64,000 nt of DNA from Bradyrhizobium sp. Ce-3 (GTDB lineage Bacteria; Pseudomonadota; Alphaproteobacteria; Rhizobiales; Xanthobacteraceae). The stretch spans positions 434,001 through 498,000 of the forward strand of contig NZ_BQUV01000004.1 in NCBI RefSeq assembly GCF_022835695.1, given 5' to 3'. Under the pieces are notes generated by a model. It made no database searches and was not told where the DNA came from. It saw nothing but the letters and a program-made list of their open reading frames with translations. This document shows, in pieces, positions 21,533 through 30,780 of this stretch; position 1 is the stretch's first letter; every line of letters starts with the position of its first letter. The translations under genes were made by a program, and so were the position numbers.

Positions 21533-21557
21533 AACGGCAGGCCGCGCGTTCAGTTCC
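21533..21557 (-). promoter_or_regulatory. Possible EcfG-type promoter before the fad operon
   Basis: On the minus strand GGAAC (21557-21553) and CGTT (21536-21533) are 16 bases apart. It points at fadE, leaving a ~120-base leader that contains the palindrome at 21468. About one such match is expected by chance in a window this size, so it is weaker than the three near small genes. Confidence 0.35.
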
Positions 21558-21630
21558 GAAAGCCGAGCTGCGACAATCAGGTAGCCGGGGATGGCGCCGG
21601 CAGGTCGTGCCGGCGCCGTGCTCCCGCGTG

Positions 21631-22869
21631 CTAGGCCGGCCCGGCGCCCTGCGTCGCCAGATAGACCGCATAGAGCGACTGGCTTGCGGCCATGAACAGG
21701 CGATTGCGCTTGGGGCCGCCGAAGGTGATGTTGCCGCAGACCTCGGGCAGCCGGATGCGGCCGAGCAGCTTGCCTTCGGGCGACCAGCACGTCACGCCGT
21801 TGTAACCGACCGCGCGGCCGGCATTGCTCGAGCACCAGACATTGCCGTTGACGTCGCAGCGGATGCCGTCCGGTCCGCACTTCACGCCGTCGATCGTGAA
21901 GTCGCTGAACCGCTTGCCGTTGGAGAGCTTGTTGTCGGCACCGACATCGAACACGAAGACGTCGCCCTTGCCGCCGGCGCCGGTATCGCCCGGTCCCTTG
22001 CCGGTCGAGACCACGTAGAGCTTCTTGTAATCCGGCGAGAAGCAGAGGCCATTCGGGTCCGGCACCTGGTCCTCGCTGACGACCAGATCGACGCGGCCCG
22101 AGGGATCGACGCGATAGCAATTGGTCGGCAGCTCGCGCTTGGCCGGCACGAAGCCCGCCGGCTGGCCGATCCGCGGATTGAGCTTGCCGGCGGAATTGCT
22201 CGGGCCACCGGCCGCATCCGGCTCGCCCTCATAGAGCTGGCCGCCATAGGGCGGATCGGTGAACCAGTAGCTGCCGTCGGGATGCGCGACGACGTCGTTC
22301 GGCGAGTTCAGCCGCTTGCCCTGATAGTTATCGGCAAGCACCGTCGCGGTGCCGTCATTCTCGTAGCGCGTCACGCGGCGGGTGAGATGCTCGCAGGACA
22401 GCTGACGGCCCTGGAAGTCGAACGAATTGCCGTTCGAGTAGTTCGACGGCGTCCGGAACACGCTGACATGGCCATCATCCTCCGACCAGCGCATCTGCCG
22501 GTTGTTCGGGATGTCGCTCCAGACCAGATAGCGTCCCTGCGAGCTCCAGGCCGGCCCTTCCGCCCACAACAGCCCGGTATGGAGGCGCTTGATCGAGGTG
22601 TTGGGCTGAGCAAGATCGTTGAAGGACGGATCGACCGCGACGACGTCGGGGTCCCAGAAATAGGTGGTCGGCGCCCCGCGCGGACTGAAGTCGCGCGGCG
22701 GGCTGGTGATCGTCGTCGGCGGCCCGACCGGCGCGGGCGCGTTCTGGGCCAGCGCGCTGCTAACGCCGGTTGCGGCAGCGGCCGCCCCGACCGCCAATCC
22801 CTGGACCAGCGCGCGTCGTGAAACGCCCGGATCGCGCCGCTCTTCTGTTTGATCGCTGCGCTGTGTCAT
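21631..22869 (-). CDS. Exported SMP-30/gluconolactonase-like protein
   Basis: 412 residues. A twin-arginine signal reads SRRALVQGLAVGAAAAATGVS and ends near ALAQNAPA, so the protein should be folded before export to the periplasm. The mature six-bladed propeller has calcium-site blocks typical of SMP-30 lactonases: LLWAEGPAWSSQGRYLVWSDI (the EGP motif), LNSPNDVVAHPDGSYWFTDPPYG (NDV motif) and DPNGLCFSPDYKKLYVVST (NG motif). It probably opens a sugar lactone in the periplasm; the true substrate is not known. It is monocistronic as far as seen. Confidence 0.85.
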   Translation of the reverse strand: MTQRSDQTEERRDPGVSRRALVQGLAVGAAAAATGVSSALAQNAPAPVGPPTTITSPPRDFSPRGAPTTYFWDPDVVAVDPSFNDLAQPNTSIKRLHTGLLWAEGPAWSSQGRYLVWSDIPNNRQMRWSEDDGHVSVFRTPSNYSNGNSFDFQGRQLSCEHLTRRVTRYENDGTATVLADNYQGKRLNSPNDVVAHPDGSYWFTDPPYGGQLYEGEPDAAGGPSNSAGKLNPRIGQPAGFVPAKRELPTNCYRVDPSGRVDLVVSEDQVPDPNGLCFSPDYKKLYVVSTGKGPGDTGAGGKGDVFVFDVGADNKLSNGKRFSDFTIDGVKCGPDGIRCDVNGNVWCSSNAGRAVGYNGVTCWSPEGKLLGRIRLPEVCGNITFGGPKRNRLFMAASQSLYAVYLATQGAGPA

Positions 22870-23027
22870 CGCATCCTCCCACTCTGTTCACCGGCCGTTG
22901 ATCCGGCCTGGCGCGCGGGAGGTTAGACTGCTCGCGCCGAGGTTGCGAGTGACGGTTTTTCATCACAGCGGGCGGAAATTTCACATTGTTGTGGTGAGAG
23001 CCGACGTTGCGAGCAGAGCGCTTCCTT

Positions 23028-23217
23028 ACCTCGCCCCGCTTGAGGGGAGAGGCATAGGCCGCCTTCAGCGGCCGTCCTTAAGAACGCCGAAGCAAAGCTT
23101 CGGCTATGACGCATCGCCAGATGCGTTTCGGGTGAGGGGGTACAGGTCTCACCGCGTTCACGACTCGTGGAAGCAGCCCCTCACCCCGCCCTCTCCCCGC
23201 AAGAGCGGGGCGAGGGA
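23028..23217. repeat. Compound intergenic repeat with several hairpins
   Basis: The 22870-23226 gap holds no gene. It carries TACCTCGCCCCGCT at one end and GAGCGGGGCGAGG at the other, with inner hairpins GCCGAAGC-AAA-GCTTCGGC and ACGCATC-GCCA-GATGCGT. CCCCGC-AAGA-GCGGGG (23195-23210) ends 16 bases past the flavin reductase stop and may be its terminator. A short relative is at 36553-36582. Confidence 0.6.
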
Positions 23218-23226
23218 GAAGAAAAG

Positions 23227-23850
23227 CTAATCCGGCCGGATCATCTCGAACATGTTTTCCGGCTTGATCTCGAAATAGTCCCCTCTCCTCCCGGCACGGA
23301 CGATCGGGTGCGCCAAGCCAGTCTGGTAGACGCCGTCCTTGATGAAGGCCTTGTCGATATGAACGGCGACCACCTCGCCGAGCGTCAGCCAGGCCTCGGC
23401 CTTCTTGCCGTCGGCGCCCTGCAACTGGACGATCTGGCTCACCTTGCATTCGAACGACACCGGGCTCTCGGCGACCCGTGGCACGTTGACGAGCTTGCCG
23501 GCGATCGGTGTCACGCCCGCGAGCTTGAACTCGTCGACGTCGCGCGCGACATGCGCGGCGGTCGCGTTCATGTGCTTGGCCAGATCCATCGTCGCCAGAT
23601 TCCAGACGAACTCACCGGTGTCCTGGATATTGGCGACAGAGTCCTTCCAGTTGGTGGAGGAGAAACCGATGATCGGCGGCACGTAGCAGAAGGCGTTGAA
23701 GAAGCTGTAGGGCGCGAGATTCACGTTGCCGCCCTTGTCGCGCGAGGAGATCCAGCCGATCGGCCGCGGCGCCACGATGGCGTTGAACGGGTCGTGCTTG
23801 AGGCCGTGGCCGTTCTTCGGCTCGTAGAAATGCAGGTCTTTGTCGGTCAC
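23227..23850 (-). CDS. Flavin reductase family protein (FMN-binding split barrel)
   Basis: 207 residues. The flavin-binding part reads DPFNAIVAPRPIGWISSRDKGGNVNLAPYSFFNAFCYVPPIIGFSS, a classical segment of the FMN reductase / DIM6-NTAB family. It likely reduces FMN with NAD(P)H to feed a separate oxygenase, or acts directly as a flavoenzyme. Start is GTG 23850 with an AGAGGGG site upstream. It is flanked by repeats on both sides and has no clear operon partner, so its client oxygenase is unknown. Confidence 0.85.
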   Translation of the reverse strand: MTDKDLHFYEPKNGHGLKHDPFNAIVAPRPIGWISSRDKGGNVNLAPYSFFNAFCYVPPIIGFSSTNWKDSVANIQDTGEFVWNLATMDLAKHMNATAAHVARDVDEFKLAGVTPIAGKLVNVPRVAESPVSFECKVSQIVQLQGADGKKAEAWLTLGEVVAVHIDKAFIKDGVYQTGLAHPIVRAGRRGDYFEIKPENMFEMIRPD

Positions 23851-23867
23851 GGAGAGCCCCTCTTGCC

Positions 23868-23952
23868 GTAGCCCGGATGGAGCGCAGCGTAATCCGGGAC
23901 CGTGTCACACGCGGAAATGACCCCGGATTGCGCTGCGCTCCATCCGGGCTAC
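23868..23952. repeat. GTAGCCCGGATG inverted repeat, copy 1
   Basis: Long near-perfect inverted repeat: GTAGCCCGGATGGAGCGCAG at one end and the reverse complement at the other, around a ~40-base variable centre. Copies 2 and 3 are at 29156-29241 and 53360-53445. It lies between the flavin reductase and the tetR gene. Confidence 0.8.
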
Positions 23953-24011
23953 GAACTCGCTTTGCCTGCTATGGGGGAAGAGTCAACTGACGAAAATGTC
24001 AGTGCCGCCAC

Positions 24012-24620
24012 TCAATTGGCGCGGCCGCGCGGCGACAGGCCGGCGATCACGAAATCGATCATCTGGTCGATGGTCGGGCCCGGCTTGGTGGCGCATTGGG
24101 CGATCATCTGCGGGTGGAAGAACCGCATCATGGCCGTGCAGGCGCACAGCGCGGCGACCTCCAGATCGCCGACCTCGAACTCGCCCGAGGCCGCGCCCTG
24201 CGCGATCACCTCACCGATGGTGCGGGCAACCAGCTCCATATGAGCGACGCAGACGTCCCAATCCTCCTGCATCGCGATCTCGACCATCTCGTGCAGCTTG
24301 GAATCGCCGACATAGCGCTCGGTGTTCATCCGGTTGATGGTCGTCATCATCTGGCGCAAGCGCGTTGCGGCCGGGCCCTCCGACCGGGCGATCCGTTGCG
24401 CCTCGATCTCGACCTCGCCCATCAGGCCGCGCGCCACGCCCTCGTGGATCGACTTCTTCGAATCGAAGAAGCGATACACGTTGGCGGGGCTCATCCGCAG
24501 CTCTTTGGCGATGTCGGCGACCGTGGTCTTCTGGTAGCCGATCTGCCGGAACAAGCGCTCCGCCACCACGAGAATGCGCTCGCGGGTGTCGGTTTCGCTA
24601 TGTTCCGAGATCAGTGTCAT
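24012..24620 (-). CDS. TetR family repressor of the RND efflux operon
   Basis: 202 residues from ATG 24620; a TTG at 24641 would add seven non-conserved residues. The HTH reads RILVVAERLFRQIGYQKTTVADIAKELRMSPANVYRFFDSKKSIHEGV, a canonical TetR motif. The C-terminal part, ALCACTAMMRFFHPQMIAQ, is like the TetR_C domain of efflux repressors. It is the third gene of the unit adaptor-pump-tetR, starting 21 bases after the pump stop, so it would be autoregulated through the operator at 29059. The ligand is unknown. Confidence 0.88.
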   Translation of the reverse strand: MTLISEHSETDTRERILVVAERLFRQIGYQKTTVADIAKELRMSPANVYRFFDSKKSIHEGVARGLMGEVEIEAQRIARSEGPAATRLRQMMTTINRMNTERYVGDSKLHEMVEIAMQEDWDVCVAHMELVARTIGEVIAQGAASGEFEVGDLEVAALCACTAMMRFFHPQMIAQCATKPGPTIDQMIDFVIAGLSPRGRAN

Positions 24621-24641
24621 GTTGGCCTGCTCAATCTTCAA

Positions 24642-27600
24642 TTATTCAGCGGCTTCAGCAAGCGGAAATGCGCGTTGCGCATCGCCGGCATGCTGCGGCG
24701 CAGTATCTGACTGCTCGGGGCCGCTCTCATCAAGGGTCTTGCGGAACCAGAGGGCGTAAAGGCCCGGCAGATACAGCAAGGTCAGGAAAGTCGCAACAAA
24801 CAAACCGCCCATGATGGTGATCGCCATCGGGCCCCAGAACGCCGAGCGCGACAGCGGGATCATGGCCAGGATCGCCGCGAGCGCGGTCAGCACCACCGGC
24901 CGGGCGCGCCGGACGGTGGCCTCGACGATCGCCTCGCGCCGGGTCAGGCCGGACGCCACGTCGCTCTCGATCTGGTCGACCAGGATGACCGCGTTGCGCA
25001 TGATCATGCCGGCGAGCGCGATCAGGCCGAGCAGCGCCACGAAGCCGAACGGCTGGTTGGCGACGTTCAACCCGAGCGAGGCGCCGACGATGCCGAGCGG
25101 CGCGGTCAGGAACACCAGGGTCAGGCGCGAGAAGCTCTGCAGCTGGATCATCAGGAGCGTCAGCATCACCATCACCATCACGGGGAAGAGGATGAAGATC
25201 GACGCATTGCCCTTGGCGGATTCCTCGAACGCCCCGCCCGGCTCGATCCGGTAGGCCGGCTCGAGATGGGCCTGGATGTCCTTCAGCTTCGGCGCGATCT
25301 GGTTGGTGACGTCGGGCGCCTGCACGCCGTCGACGACGTCGGAGCGCACGGTGATCGCCATGTCGCGGTTGCGCCGCCACAGGATCGGCTCCTCATGCGC
25401 ATATTCGATTTTTGCAATTTGCTGAAGCGGGACCGCCACGCCGTTGCGCGTGGTGATGGTGAGATCGCCGACGCGGCCGAGATCGAACCGCTCGGAGGGC
25501 ACCGCGCGGGCAACCACGCCGACCTTCTCGATGCCGTCGCGGATCGTGGTGACCGGCGCGCCCGAGATCAGCATCGCCAGCGCCTGCGAGACGTCCTGCG
25601 GGGTCAGGCCGAGCGCGCGCGCCCGATCCTGGTCGACCGCGAGCTTCAAATAGGGTGACTGCTCGTTCCAGTCGAGCTGGACGTCCTTGACGTTCTTGTT
25701 CTGGCGCATCACCTCGCGCACCTGGTAGGCGATGTCGCGCACCTTGTTGGCGTCGGGCCCGATCACGCGGAACTGGACCGGGAAGCCGACCGGCGGACCG
25801 AAGTTGAAGCGGTCGACCCGGACCCGCGCCTCGTTCAGCGCGCCGTCGGCGGCAGCCTGCTCGATCTTGGCCTTGACGCGCTCGCGGGCCTCGACGTTCT
25901 TGGCCAGGATCACGATCTCGGCGAAGGCCTCGTTCGGCAGCTGCGGGTTGAGGCCGAGCCAGAACCGCGGCGAGCCCTGGCCGACATAGGCCGTGTAGGT
26001 CTGGATGTCCTGGTCGTCCTTCAACAGCCCCTCGGCCTGCTTCACCGCCTTTTCAGTGACGTTGAACGCGGTGCCCTCGGGCAGACGAAGCTGCAGGAAC
26101 AGCTCGGGCCGTTCCGACAACGGGAAGAACTGCTGCTGGACGTGGCCGAACCCCACGATCGCGGCGACGAAGACGCCGACCGTCGCCACCACCACCTTGA
26201 TGCGGTGATCGACGCACCACTGCACGATGCTGCGCAGGCCGCGATACATCCGTGTCTCGTAGATCGCGTGCGGATCGTGGTTCTGGTGCACCTTGATGTT
26301 GGGCAGCAGCTTGACGCCGATATAGGGCGTGAAGATCACCGCGACGAACCAGGAGGCGACCAGCGCGATCGCCACGATCCAGAAGATGCCGCCGGCATAT
26401 TCGCCGACGGCCGAATTGGCAAAGCCGATGGGGAGGAAGCCAGCGGCTGTGACCAGCGTCCCCGTGAGCATCGGAAACGCGGTAGATTCCCAGGCAAAGG
26501 ACGCCGCCTTCATGCGGTCCCAGCCCTGTTCCATCTTCACCACCATCATCTCGACCGCGATGATGGCGTCGTCGACCAGAAGGCCGAGCGCGATGATCAG
26601 CGCGCCGAGCGTGATGCGGTGCAGATCGAGTGACATCGCGTTCATCACGATGAAGACGATGCCGAGCACCAGCGGCACCGAGAGCGCCACCACGATGCCG
26701 GTGCGCCAGCCGAGCGCGACAAAGGAGACGAACAGCACGATCGCCAGCGCCTCGACGAAGGAGTGCACGAACTCGCCGACGGCGTGCTCGACCACCTTGG
26801 GCTGATCGGCAATCTGCTTGACATCGATGCCCTGCGGCACCGCCTTGAGGAACTCGGCGGCCGCCTGCTGGACCTCCTTGCCGAGCTCCAGGATGTTGGC
26901 GCCCTTGGCGGTGACGACGCCGATGCCGAGCGCGGGCTTGCCTTCCTGACGCACCTTGAAGGTCGGCGGATCGACATAGCCGTGGCTGACGGTCGCGATA
27001 TCGCCGAGCCGGAACACGCGGCCATTGCTCTCGACCGGCGTTTCCGAAACTGCCTTGACGCCGTCAAGCGCGCCGGTGACGCGCAGCGGCACGCGCTGCG
27101 ACGAGGTCTCCACCGTGCCGGCCGGGGTGACATTGTTCTGCTTGGCAAGCGAATCGAACAGCGCCTGCGGCGTGATGCCGAGGGTGGCGAGCTTGGCGTG
27201 CGAGAACTCGACGAAGATGCGCTCGTCCTGGATGCCATAGAGGTCGATCTTGGTGACGCCCGGCACCTTCAGCAGGCGCTGGCGGAAACCTTCCGCGACC
27301 TTCTTGAGCTGCGCGTAATCGGCGCCGTCGCCGGTCATCATATAGAGGATCGAATCGACGTCGGAGAATTCGTCGTTGACCACGGGACCGAGGATGCCGG
27401 AGGGCAATTCGCCCTGCACGTCGACCAGCTTCTTGCGGATCAGATAGAAGAGATAGGGCACGTCCTTCGGCGAGGTCGAATCCTTGAAGGAGACCTGCAT
27501 CGCCGTGAAGCCCGGCTTGGAATAGGTCTGCACCTTGTCGAAGAACGGCAGCTCCTGCAGCTTCTTCTCGATCGGATCGGCGACCTGCATCTGCATTTCC

Positions 27601-27779
27601 TGCGAGGTCGCGCCCGGCCACATCACCGAGACGTTCACCACCTTGACGGTGAAGAACGGATCCTCGGCGCGGCCGAGCTTCTCGTAGGAGAAGAAGCCGG
27701 CGACGCCGAGGATGATCATCAGGAACAGCACCAGCGTCGGATGGCTGACCGCCCAGGCCGAAAGGTTGAAGCGCTTCAT
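24642..27779 (-). CDS. RND efflux pump inner-membrane permease
   Basis: 1045 residues, standard for AcrB-type and related RND pumps, with 12 predicted membrane helices in two halves separated by large periplasmic loops. The first helix is SHPTLVLFLMIILGVAGFFSYEKLGR. Helix 4 carries GLLVDDAIIAVEMM with the two proton-relay aspartates. The sequence type (NVSVMWPGATSQEMQMQVADPIEKKLQELPF) resembles the hydrophobic-efflux MdtB/VexF-like group rather than metal pumps. ATG 27779 has GGAG six bases upstream. No outer-membrane channel gene is in the operon, so it must borrow a TolC-like protein. Confidence 0.92.
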   Translation of the reverse strand: MKRFNLSAWAVSHPTLVLFLMIILGVAGFFSYEKLGRAEDPFFTVKVVNVSVMWPGATSQEMQMQVADPIEKKLQELPFFDKVQTYSKPGFTAMQVSFKDSTSPKDVPYLFYLIRKKLVDVQGELPSGILGPVVNDEFSDVDSILYMMTGDGADYAQLKKVAEGFRQRLLKVPGVTKIDLYGIQDERIFVEFSHAKLATLGITPQALFDSLAKQNNVTPAGTVETSSQRVPLRVTGALDGVKAVSETPVESNGRVFRLGDIATVSHGYVDPPTFKVRQEGKPALGIGVVTAKGANILELGKEVQQAAAEFLKAVPQGIDVKQIADQPKVVEHAVGEFVHSFVEALAIVLFVSFVALGWRTGIVVALSVPLVLGIVFIVMNAMSLDLHRITLGALIIALGLLVDDAIIAVEMMVVKMEQGWDRMKAASFAWESTAFPMLTGTLVTAAGFLPIGFANSAVGEYAGGIFWIVAIALVASWFVAVIFTPYIGVKLLPNIKVHQNHDPHAIYETRMYRGLRSIVQWCVDHRIKVVVATVGVFVAAIVGFGHVQQQFFPLSERPELFLQLRLPEGTAFNVTEKAVKQAEGLLKDDQDIQTYTAYVGQGSPRFWLGLNPQLPNEAFAEIVILAKNVEARERVKAKIEQAAADGALNEARVRVDRFNFGPPVGFPVQFRVIGPDANKVRDIAYQVREVMRQNKNVKDVQLDWNEQSPYLKLAVDQDRARALGLTPQDVSQALAMLISGAPVTTIRDGIEKVGVVARAVPSERFDLGRVGDLTITTRNGVAVPLQQIAKIEYAHEEPILWRRNRDMAITVRSDVVDGVQAPDVTNQIAPKLKDIQAHLEPAYRIEPGGAFEESAKGNASIFILFPVMVMVMLTLLMIQLQSFSRLTLVFLTAPLGIVGASLGLNVANQPFGFVALLGLIALAGMIMRNAVILVDQIESDVASGLTRREAIVEATVRRARPVVLTALAAILAMIPLSRSAFWGPMAITIMGGLFVATFLTLLYLPGLYALWFRKTLDESGPEQSDTAPQHAGDAQRAFPLAEAAE

Positions 27780-27815
27780 GTCAGACTCCAATTCCCCAAA
27801 CCGTTACCGCCACGG

Positions 27816-27901
27816 CCGTCATTGCGAGGAGCGTTAGCGACGAAGCAATCCACACTTGTCTTGCGGCGAGATGGATTGCTTCGCTTCGCTCGCAATGACG
27901 G
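27816..27901. repeat. Intergenic inverted repeat, CCGTCATTGCGAGG type
   Basis: Starts CCGTCATTGCGAGGAGCG and ends CGCTCGCAATGACGG, with inner arms GAAGCAATCCA / TGGATTGCTTC. It sits between the adaptor and pump genes of one operon, where it could form a hairpin in the message and lower pump relative to adaptor expression. Confidence 0.75.
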
Positions 27902-27909
27902 ACGATTGA

Positions 27910-29016
27910 TCAGAACGACAGCGACGACACGACCCGCACCTTCTGGCTCGGATCGAGTTTCTGCACGCCCAGCGCGACCACCTTGGCGCCGTCGTCGACG
28001 CCGCCGGAGATCACCACATTGTTGCTCTCATAGGCCTTCACCTTGACCGGCTTCAGCGCGATATCGCCCTTGTCGTCGACGATGTAGAGCGAGGGATCGC
28101 CGCCCTGGCTGTACAGCGCCGACAGCGGCAACTTGGCGACGCGCTCGCTCGCCTTGTCGGCCAGGGTCAGCGTCGCGGTCATGCCGAGCGAGACGGCCTC
28201 GTCGGCGTCCGGCAGCGAGAATTTCGCGAGGTAGGTGCGGGTGGCGGGATCGGCCTGCGGCGCGACCTCGCGCAGCCTGGCGGCGTAGCTCCTCTTGGCA
28301 TCCGACCACAGCGTCACCGTGGCAACGCCCGACCTGGCACGAGCAAGAAGCGTCTCGGGGATCGCGACGACAGCTTCCTTCTCGCCAAGTCGGGCGACAC
28401 GGATCGAGGCCTGGCCCGCGGCAACCACCTGGCCGGGTTCGATCATGGTCGCTGTGACGACACCCCGGGTGTCGGCCACCAGCGTTGCATAAGAGAGCGA
28501 GTTCTTGGTCAGCTCCACCGAGCGCTCGGCGCGGTTCAGCCGGGCGCGGGCTTCGTCGCCGGCGGCCTTGGCGGAATCCAGCGCCGCATCGGTGGTCCAG
28601 CCCTTGGCCTTGAGGTCCTTGGCGCGCTGCTCGGCAGCCGCGGCCTGCGCGAGCACGCCGGTGGCGGCGCTGAATTCCGCCTCCGCCTGCTCGGCCTGCA
28701 GCTTCAAATCGACCTCGTCGAGGGTGGCCAAGGGCTGGTCGACGTCGACTGTCTGTCCGACCTCGACCAGCCGCTTGGCCACCTTGCCGGCGACCCGAAA
28801 GCCCATATCGGCTTCGATACGGGGCTTGATGGTGCCGACAAAGCTGCGCTCGGGGGTTTCGGCTTCATAATGGACGGTCGCCACCAGAACCGGGCGTCCG
28901 GGATCGGCGGTTTCGGCCGCCTTTTCGTTGCAGCCGGTCAGCGCGAACACCGCGAAAGCCAGTGCCGCTCCGGTTAAGAGCCTGTAATAGCTCGACAAAA
29001 CGGAACGAACGAACAT
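27910..29016 (-). CDS. RND efflux periplasmic adaptor lipoprotein
   Basis: 368 residues. A lipoprotein signal ends in the lipobox LTGC (Cys near residue 29), so it is anchored to a membrane by lipid. The adaptor architecture is visible: barrel-sandwich half GTIKPRIEADMGFRVAGKVAKRLVEVGQTVDVDQPLATLD, a coiled-coil hairpin (LQAEQAEAEFSAATG...AGDEARARLNRAERSVEL), the second half VVTATMIEPGQVVAAGQASIRVA and a beta-barrel region. It bridges the RND pump to the outer-membrane channel. It is first in the operon, just downstream of the TetR-type operator. Confidence 0.9.
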   Translation of the reverse strand: MFVRSVLSSYYRLLTGAALAFAVFALTGCNEKAAETADPGRPVLVATVHYEAETPERSFVGTIKPRIEADMGFRVAGKVAKRLVEVGQTVDVDQPLATLDEVDLKLQAEQAEAEFSAATGVLAQAAAAEQRAKDLKAKGWTTDAALDSAKAAGDEARARLNRAERSVELTKNSLSYATLVADTRGVVTATMIEPGQVVAAGQASIRVARLGEKEAVVAIPETLLARARSGVATVTLWSDAKRSYAARLREVAPQADPATRTYLAKFSLPDADEAVSLGMTATLTLADKASERVAKLPLSALYSQGGDPSLYIVDDKGDIALKPVKVKAYESNNVVISGGVDDGAKVVALGVQKLDPSQKVRVVSSLSF

Positions 29017-29058
29017 CTGAAATCTCCATCGGGCTGACGACTGATGAAGAGTATCGAT

Positions 29059-29094
29059 TTATCACTGATGAATGTCAATATTCGTCAGTGATAA
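29059..29094. promoter_or_regulatory. Large TetR-type operator before the efflux operon
   Basis: A 36-base inverted repeat: TTATCACTGATGAAT on one side and the reverse complement of TTATCACTGACGAAT on the other, one mismatch in 15. It lies 43 bases upstream of the adaptor start in an A/T-rich promoter. An extra half-site-like GACTGATGAAGAGTATC lies beside it. The TetR gene in the same operon is the obvious ligand. Confidence 0.8.
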
Positions 29095-29155
29095 CCTATT
29101 CGTGAGGATCGGCCGGGATCGGCGTGGAAGGGGTGCGGCGGCCTTGGAACAGTGC

Positions 29156-29241
29156 GTAGCCCGGATGCAGCGAAGCGAGATCCGGGGCTCATGCCAGTGG
29201 CGAGAGAGTCCCCGGATTACGCTTCGCTTCATCCGGGCTAC
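29156..29241. repeat. GTAGCCCGGATG inverted repeat, copy 2
   Basis: GTAGCCCGGATGCAGCGAAG and its reverse complement, with CCGGGG / CCCCGG inner arms. It lies between the efflux operon promoter and the end of the MFS gene (29316). Confidence 0.8.
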
Positions 29242-29315
29242 GTACTGTGCATGGGGTTGTTTTCGAGTTTTTTGTCCAGCCGGCTATACGGCAACCGATT
29301 CCGGATTGCGCGGCG

Positions 29316-30641
29316 CTACTTCGCCCCGGCGAATTCGGTCTTGGTCTCGTGGCTGCCGAGAAAGACCAGCAGGCCGGCGGCGAGCGGCAACAGCGACAGC
29401 ACCAACAGGCCGGTCGACGTGCTGCCGGTCGTCTCCTTCACCCAGCCGATCAGATAAGGTCCGCCGAAACCGGCGAGGTTGCCGATCGAGTTGATCAGCG
29501 CGATCCCGCCGGCGGCGGCGGTGCCTGACAGCCAGGCGGTCGGCAGCGTCCAGAACACCGCGAATGTGCAGAACACGCCGATCGCGGCAACCGTCAGCAC
29601 AACCATGGTCATGACTGGATCGGCGATATAGCTGGAGACGGCCAGCGCCAGCGCGGTCAGCAGCAGCGGCGCGCCGACGTGGAACACCCGCTCGCGCATG
29701 GCGTCGGAACGACGCGCCCACAGGATCATCGCGACCGTGCCGAACGCATAGGGGATCGCGGTGACGAACCCGGTCTGCGCGTTGGTCAGGCCGAACGCCT
29801 TGACGATCTGCGGCAGCCAGAACTGCATGCCGTAGAGCGAGGCGACGAAGCCGAAATAGATCGCGCTGAGCGCCAGCACCTTCGGCGAGGACAGCGCCTC
29901 GAACAGCGTGAAGTGCTTGGCCGCCTGCTTGGCCGCGACCTCGGCGTCGAGCTTCGCCTTGAGCCACGCCTTCTGCTCGGCCGAGAGCCAGTCGGCCTTC
30001 TCCGGCCGGTCGGTGAGGTAGAACCAGGTGACGATGCCGAGCAGCACCGAGGGAATGCCCTCGATGATGAACAGCCACTGCCAGCCCTTCAGCCCCATGA
30101 CGCCGTCGAGGCCGAGCAGCAGGCCGGAGATCGGCGCGCCGATCACGGTCGAGATCGGCACGGCGAGCGCGAAGGCGGCGAGGAAGCGCGCGCGATATTC
30201 GGCCGGGTACCAATAGGTGAGATAGAGGATGATGCCGGGGAAGAAGCCGGCCTCGGCGACGCCGAGGAAGAAGCGCAGCGCGTAGAAGCTGTGCTCGTCA
30301 TAGACCGCCGCCATCAGCGCCGAGAGGATACCCCAGCTCACCATGATGCGGGCGATCCACTTGCTGGCGCCGAACCGCTCCAGCGCCAGATTGCTCGGCA
30401 CCTCGAAGATGAAATAGCCGATGAAGAAGATGCCAGCGCCGAACGAAAACACCACCGGCGAGAACTTCAGCTCGCTGTTCATGGTCAGCGCGGCGAAGCC
30501 GAGATTGACGCGGTCGAGGTAGGAGAAGAAGTAGGCCAGGATCAGGAACGGGATCAGCCGCCAGGAGATCGCGCGGATCGTGGAGTTCTCGATCTCGCTG
30601 CGGGTGCCGCGATCGGGCGCGACGGTTGCGGATTGGCTCAT
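29316..30641 (-). CDS. MFS transporter, anion:cation symporter family
   Basis: 441 residues and 12 helices. The N-terminal half has RLIPFLILAYFFSYLDRVNLGFAALTMN, the signature of the ACS family (phthalate, tartrate, glucarate and 4-hydroxyphenylacetate permeases), and EAGFFPGIILYLTYWYPAEYRARFLAAFALAVPIS. It is predicted to import an organic anion with protons across the inner membrane. A GGGGGGAA site precedes ATG 30641. No catabolic gene is adjacent in the same direction, so the substrate is unknown. Confidence 0.87.
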   Translation of the reverse strand: MSQSATVAPDRGTRSEIENSTIRAISWRLIPFLILAYFFSYLDRVNLGFAALTMNSELKFSPVVFSFGAGIFFIGYFIFEVPSNLALERFGASKWIARIMVSWGILSALMAAVYDEHSFYALRFFLGVAEAGFFPGIILYLTYWYPAEYRARFLAAFALAVPISTVIGAPISGLLLGLDGVMGLKGWQWLFIIEGIPSVLLGIVTWFYLTDRPEKADWLSAEQKAWLKAKLDAEVAAKQAAKHFTLFEALSSPKVLALSAIYFGFVASLYGMQFWLPQIVKAFGLTNAQTGFVTAIPYAFGTVAMILWARRSDAMRERVFHVGAPLLLTALALAVSSYIADPVMTMVVLTVAAIGVFCTFAVFWTLPTAWLSGTAAAGGIALINSIGNLAGFGGPYLIGWVKETTGSTSTGLLVLSLLPLAAGLLVFLGSHETKTEFAGAK

Positions 30642-30780
30642 CTGTTCCCCCCAAGGCTATGCTTGCCTTGAGGATTATTGGCTGGCCCGGCATTGGGCAA
30701 TGGCAAAAACCTCATAGCACACAGCACAAACGCAGCCCGGCCGCAGACGGGCGCCACGCGCGGACGGTGCGGACCAGGCG

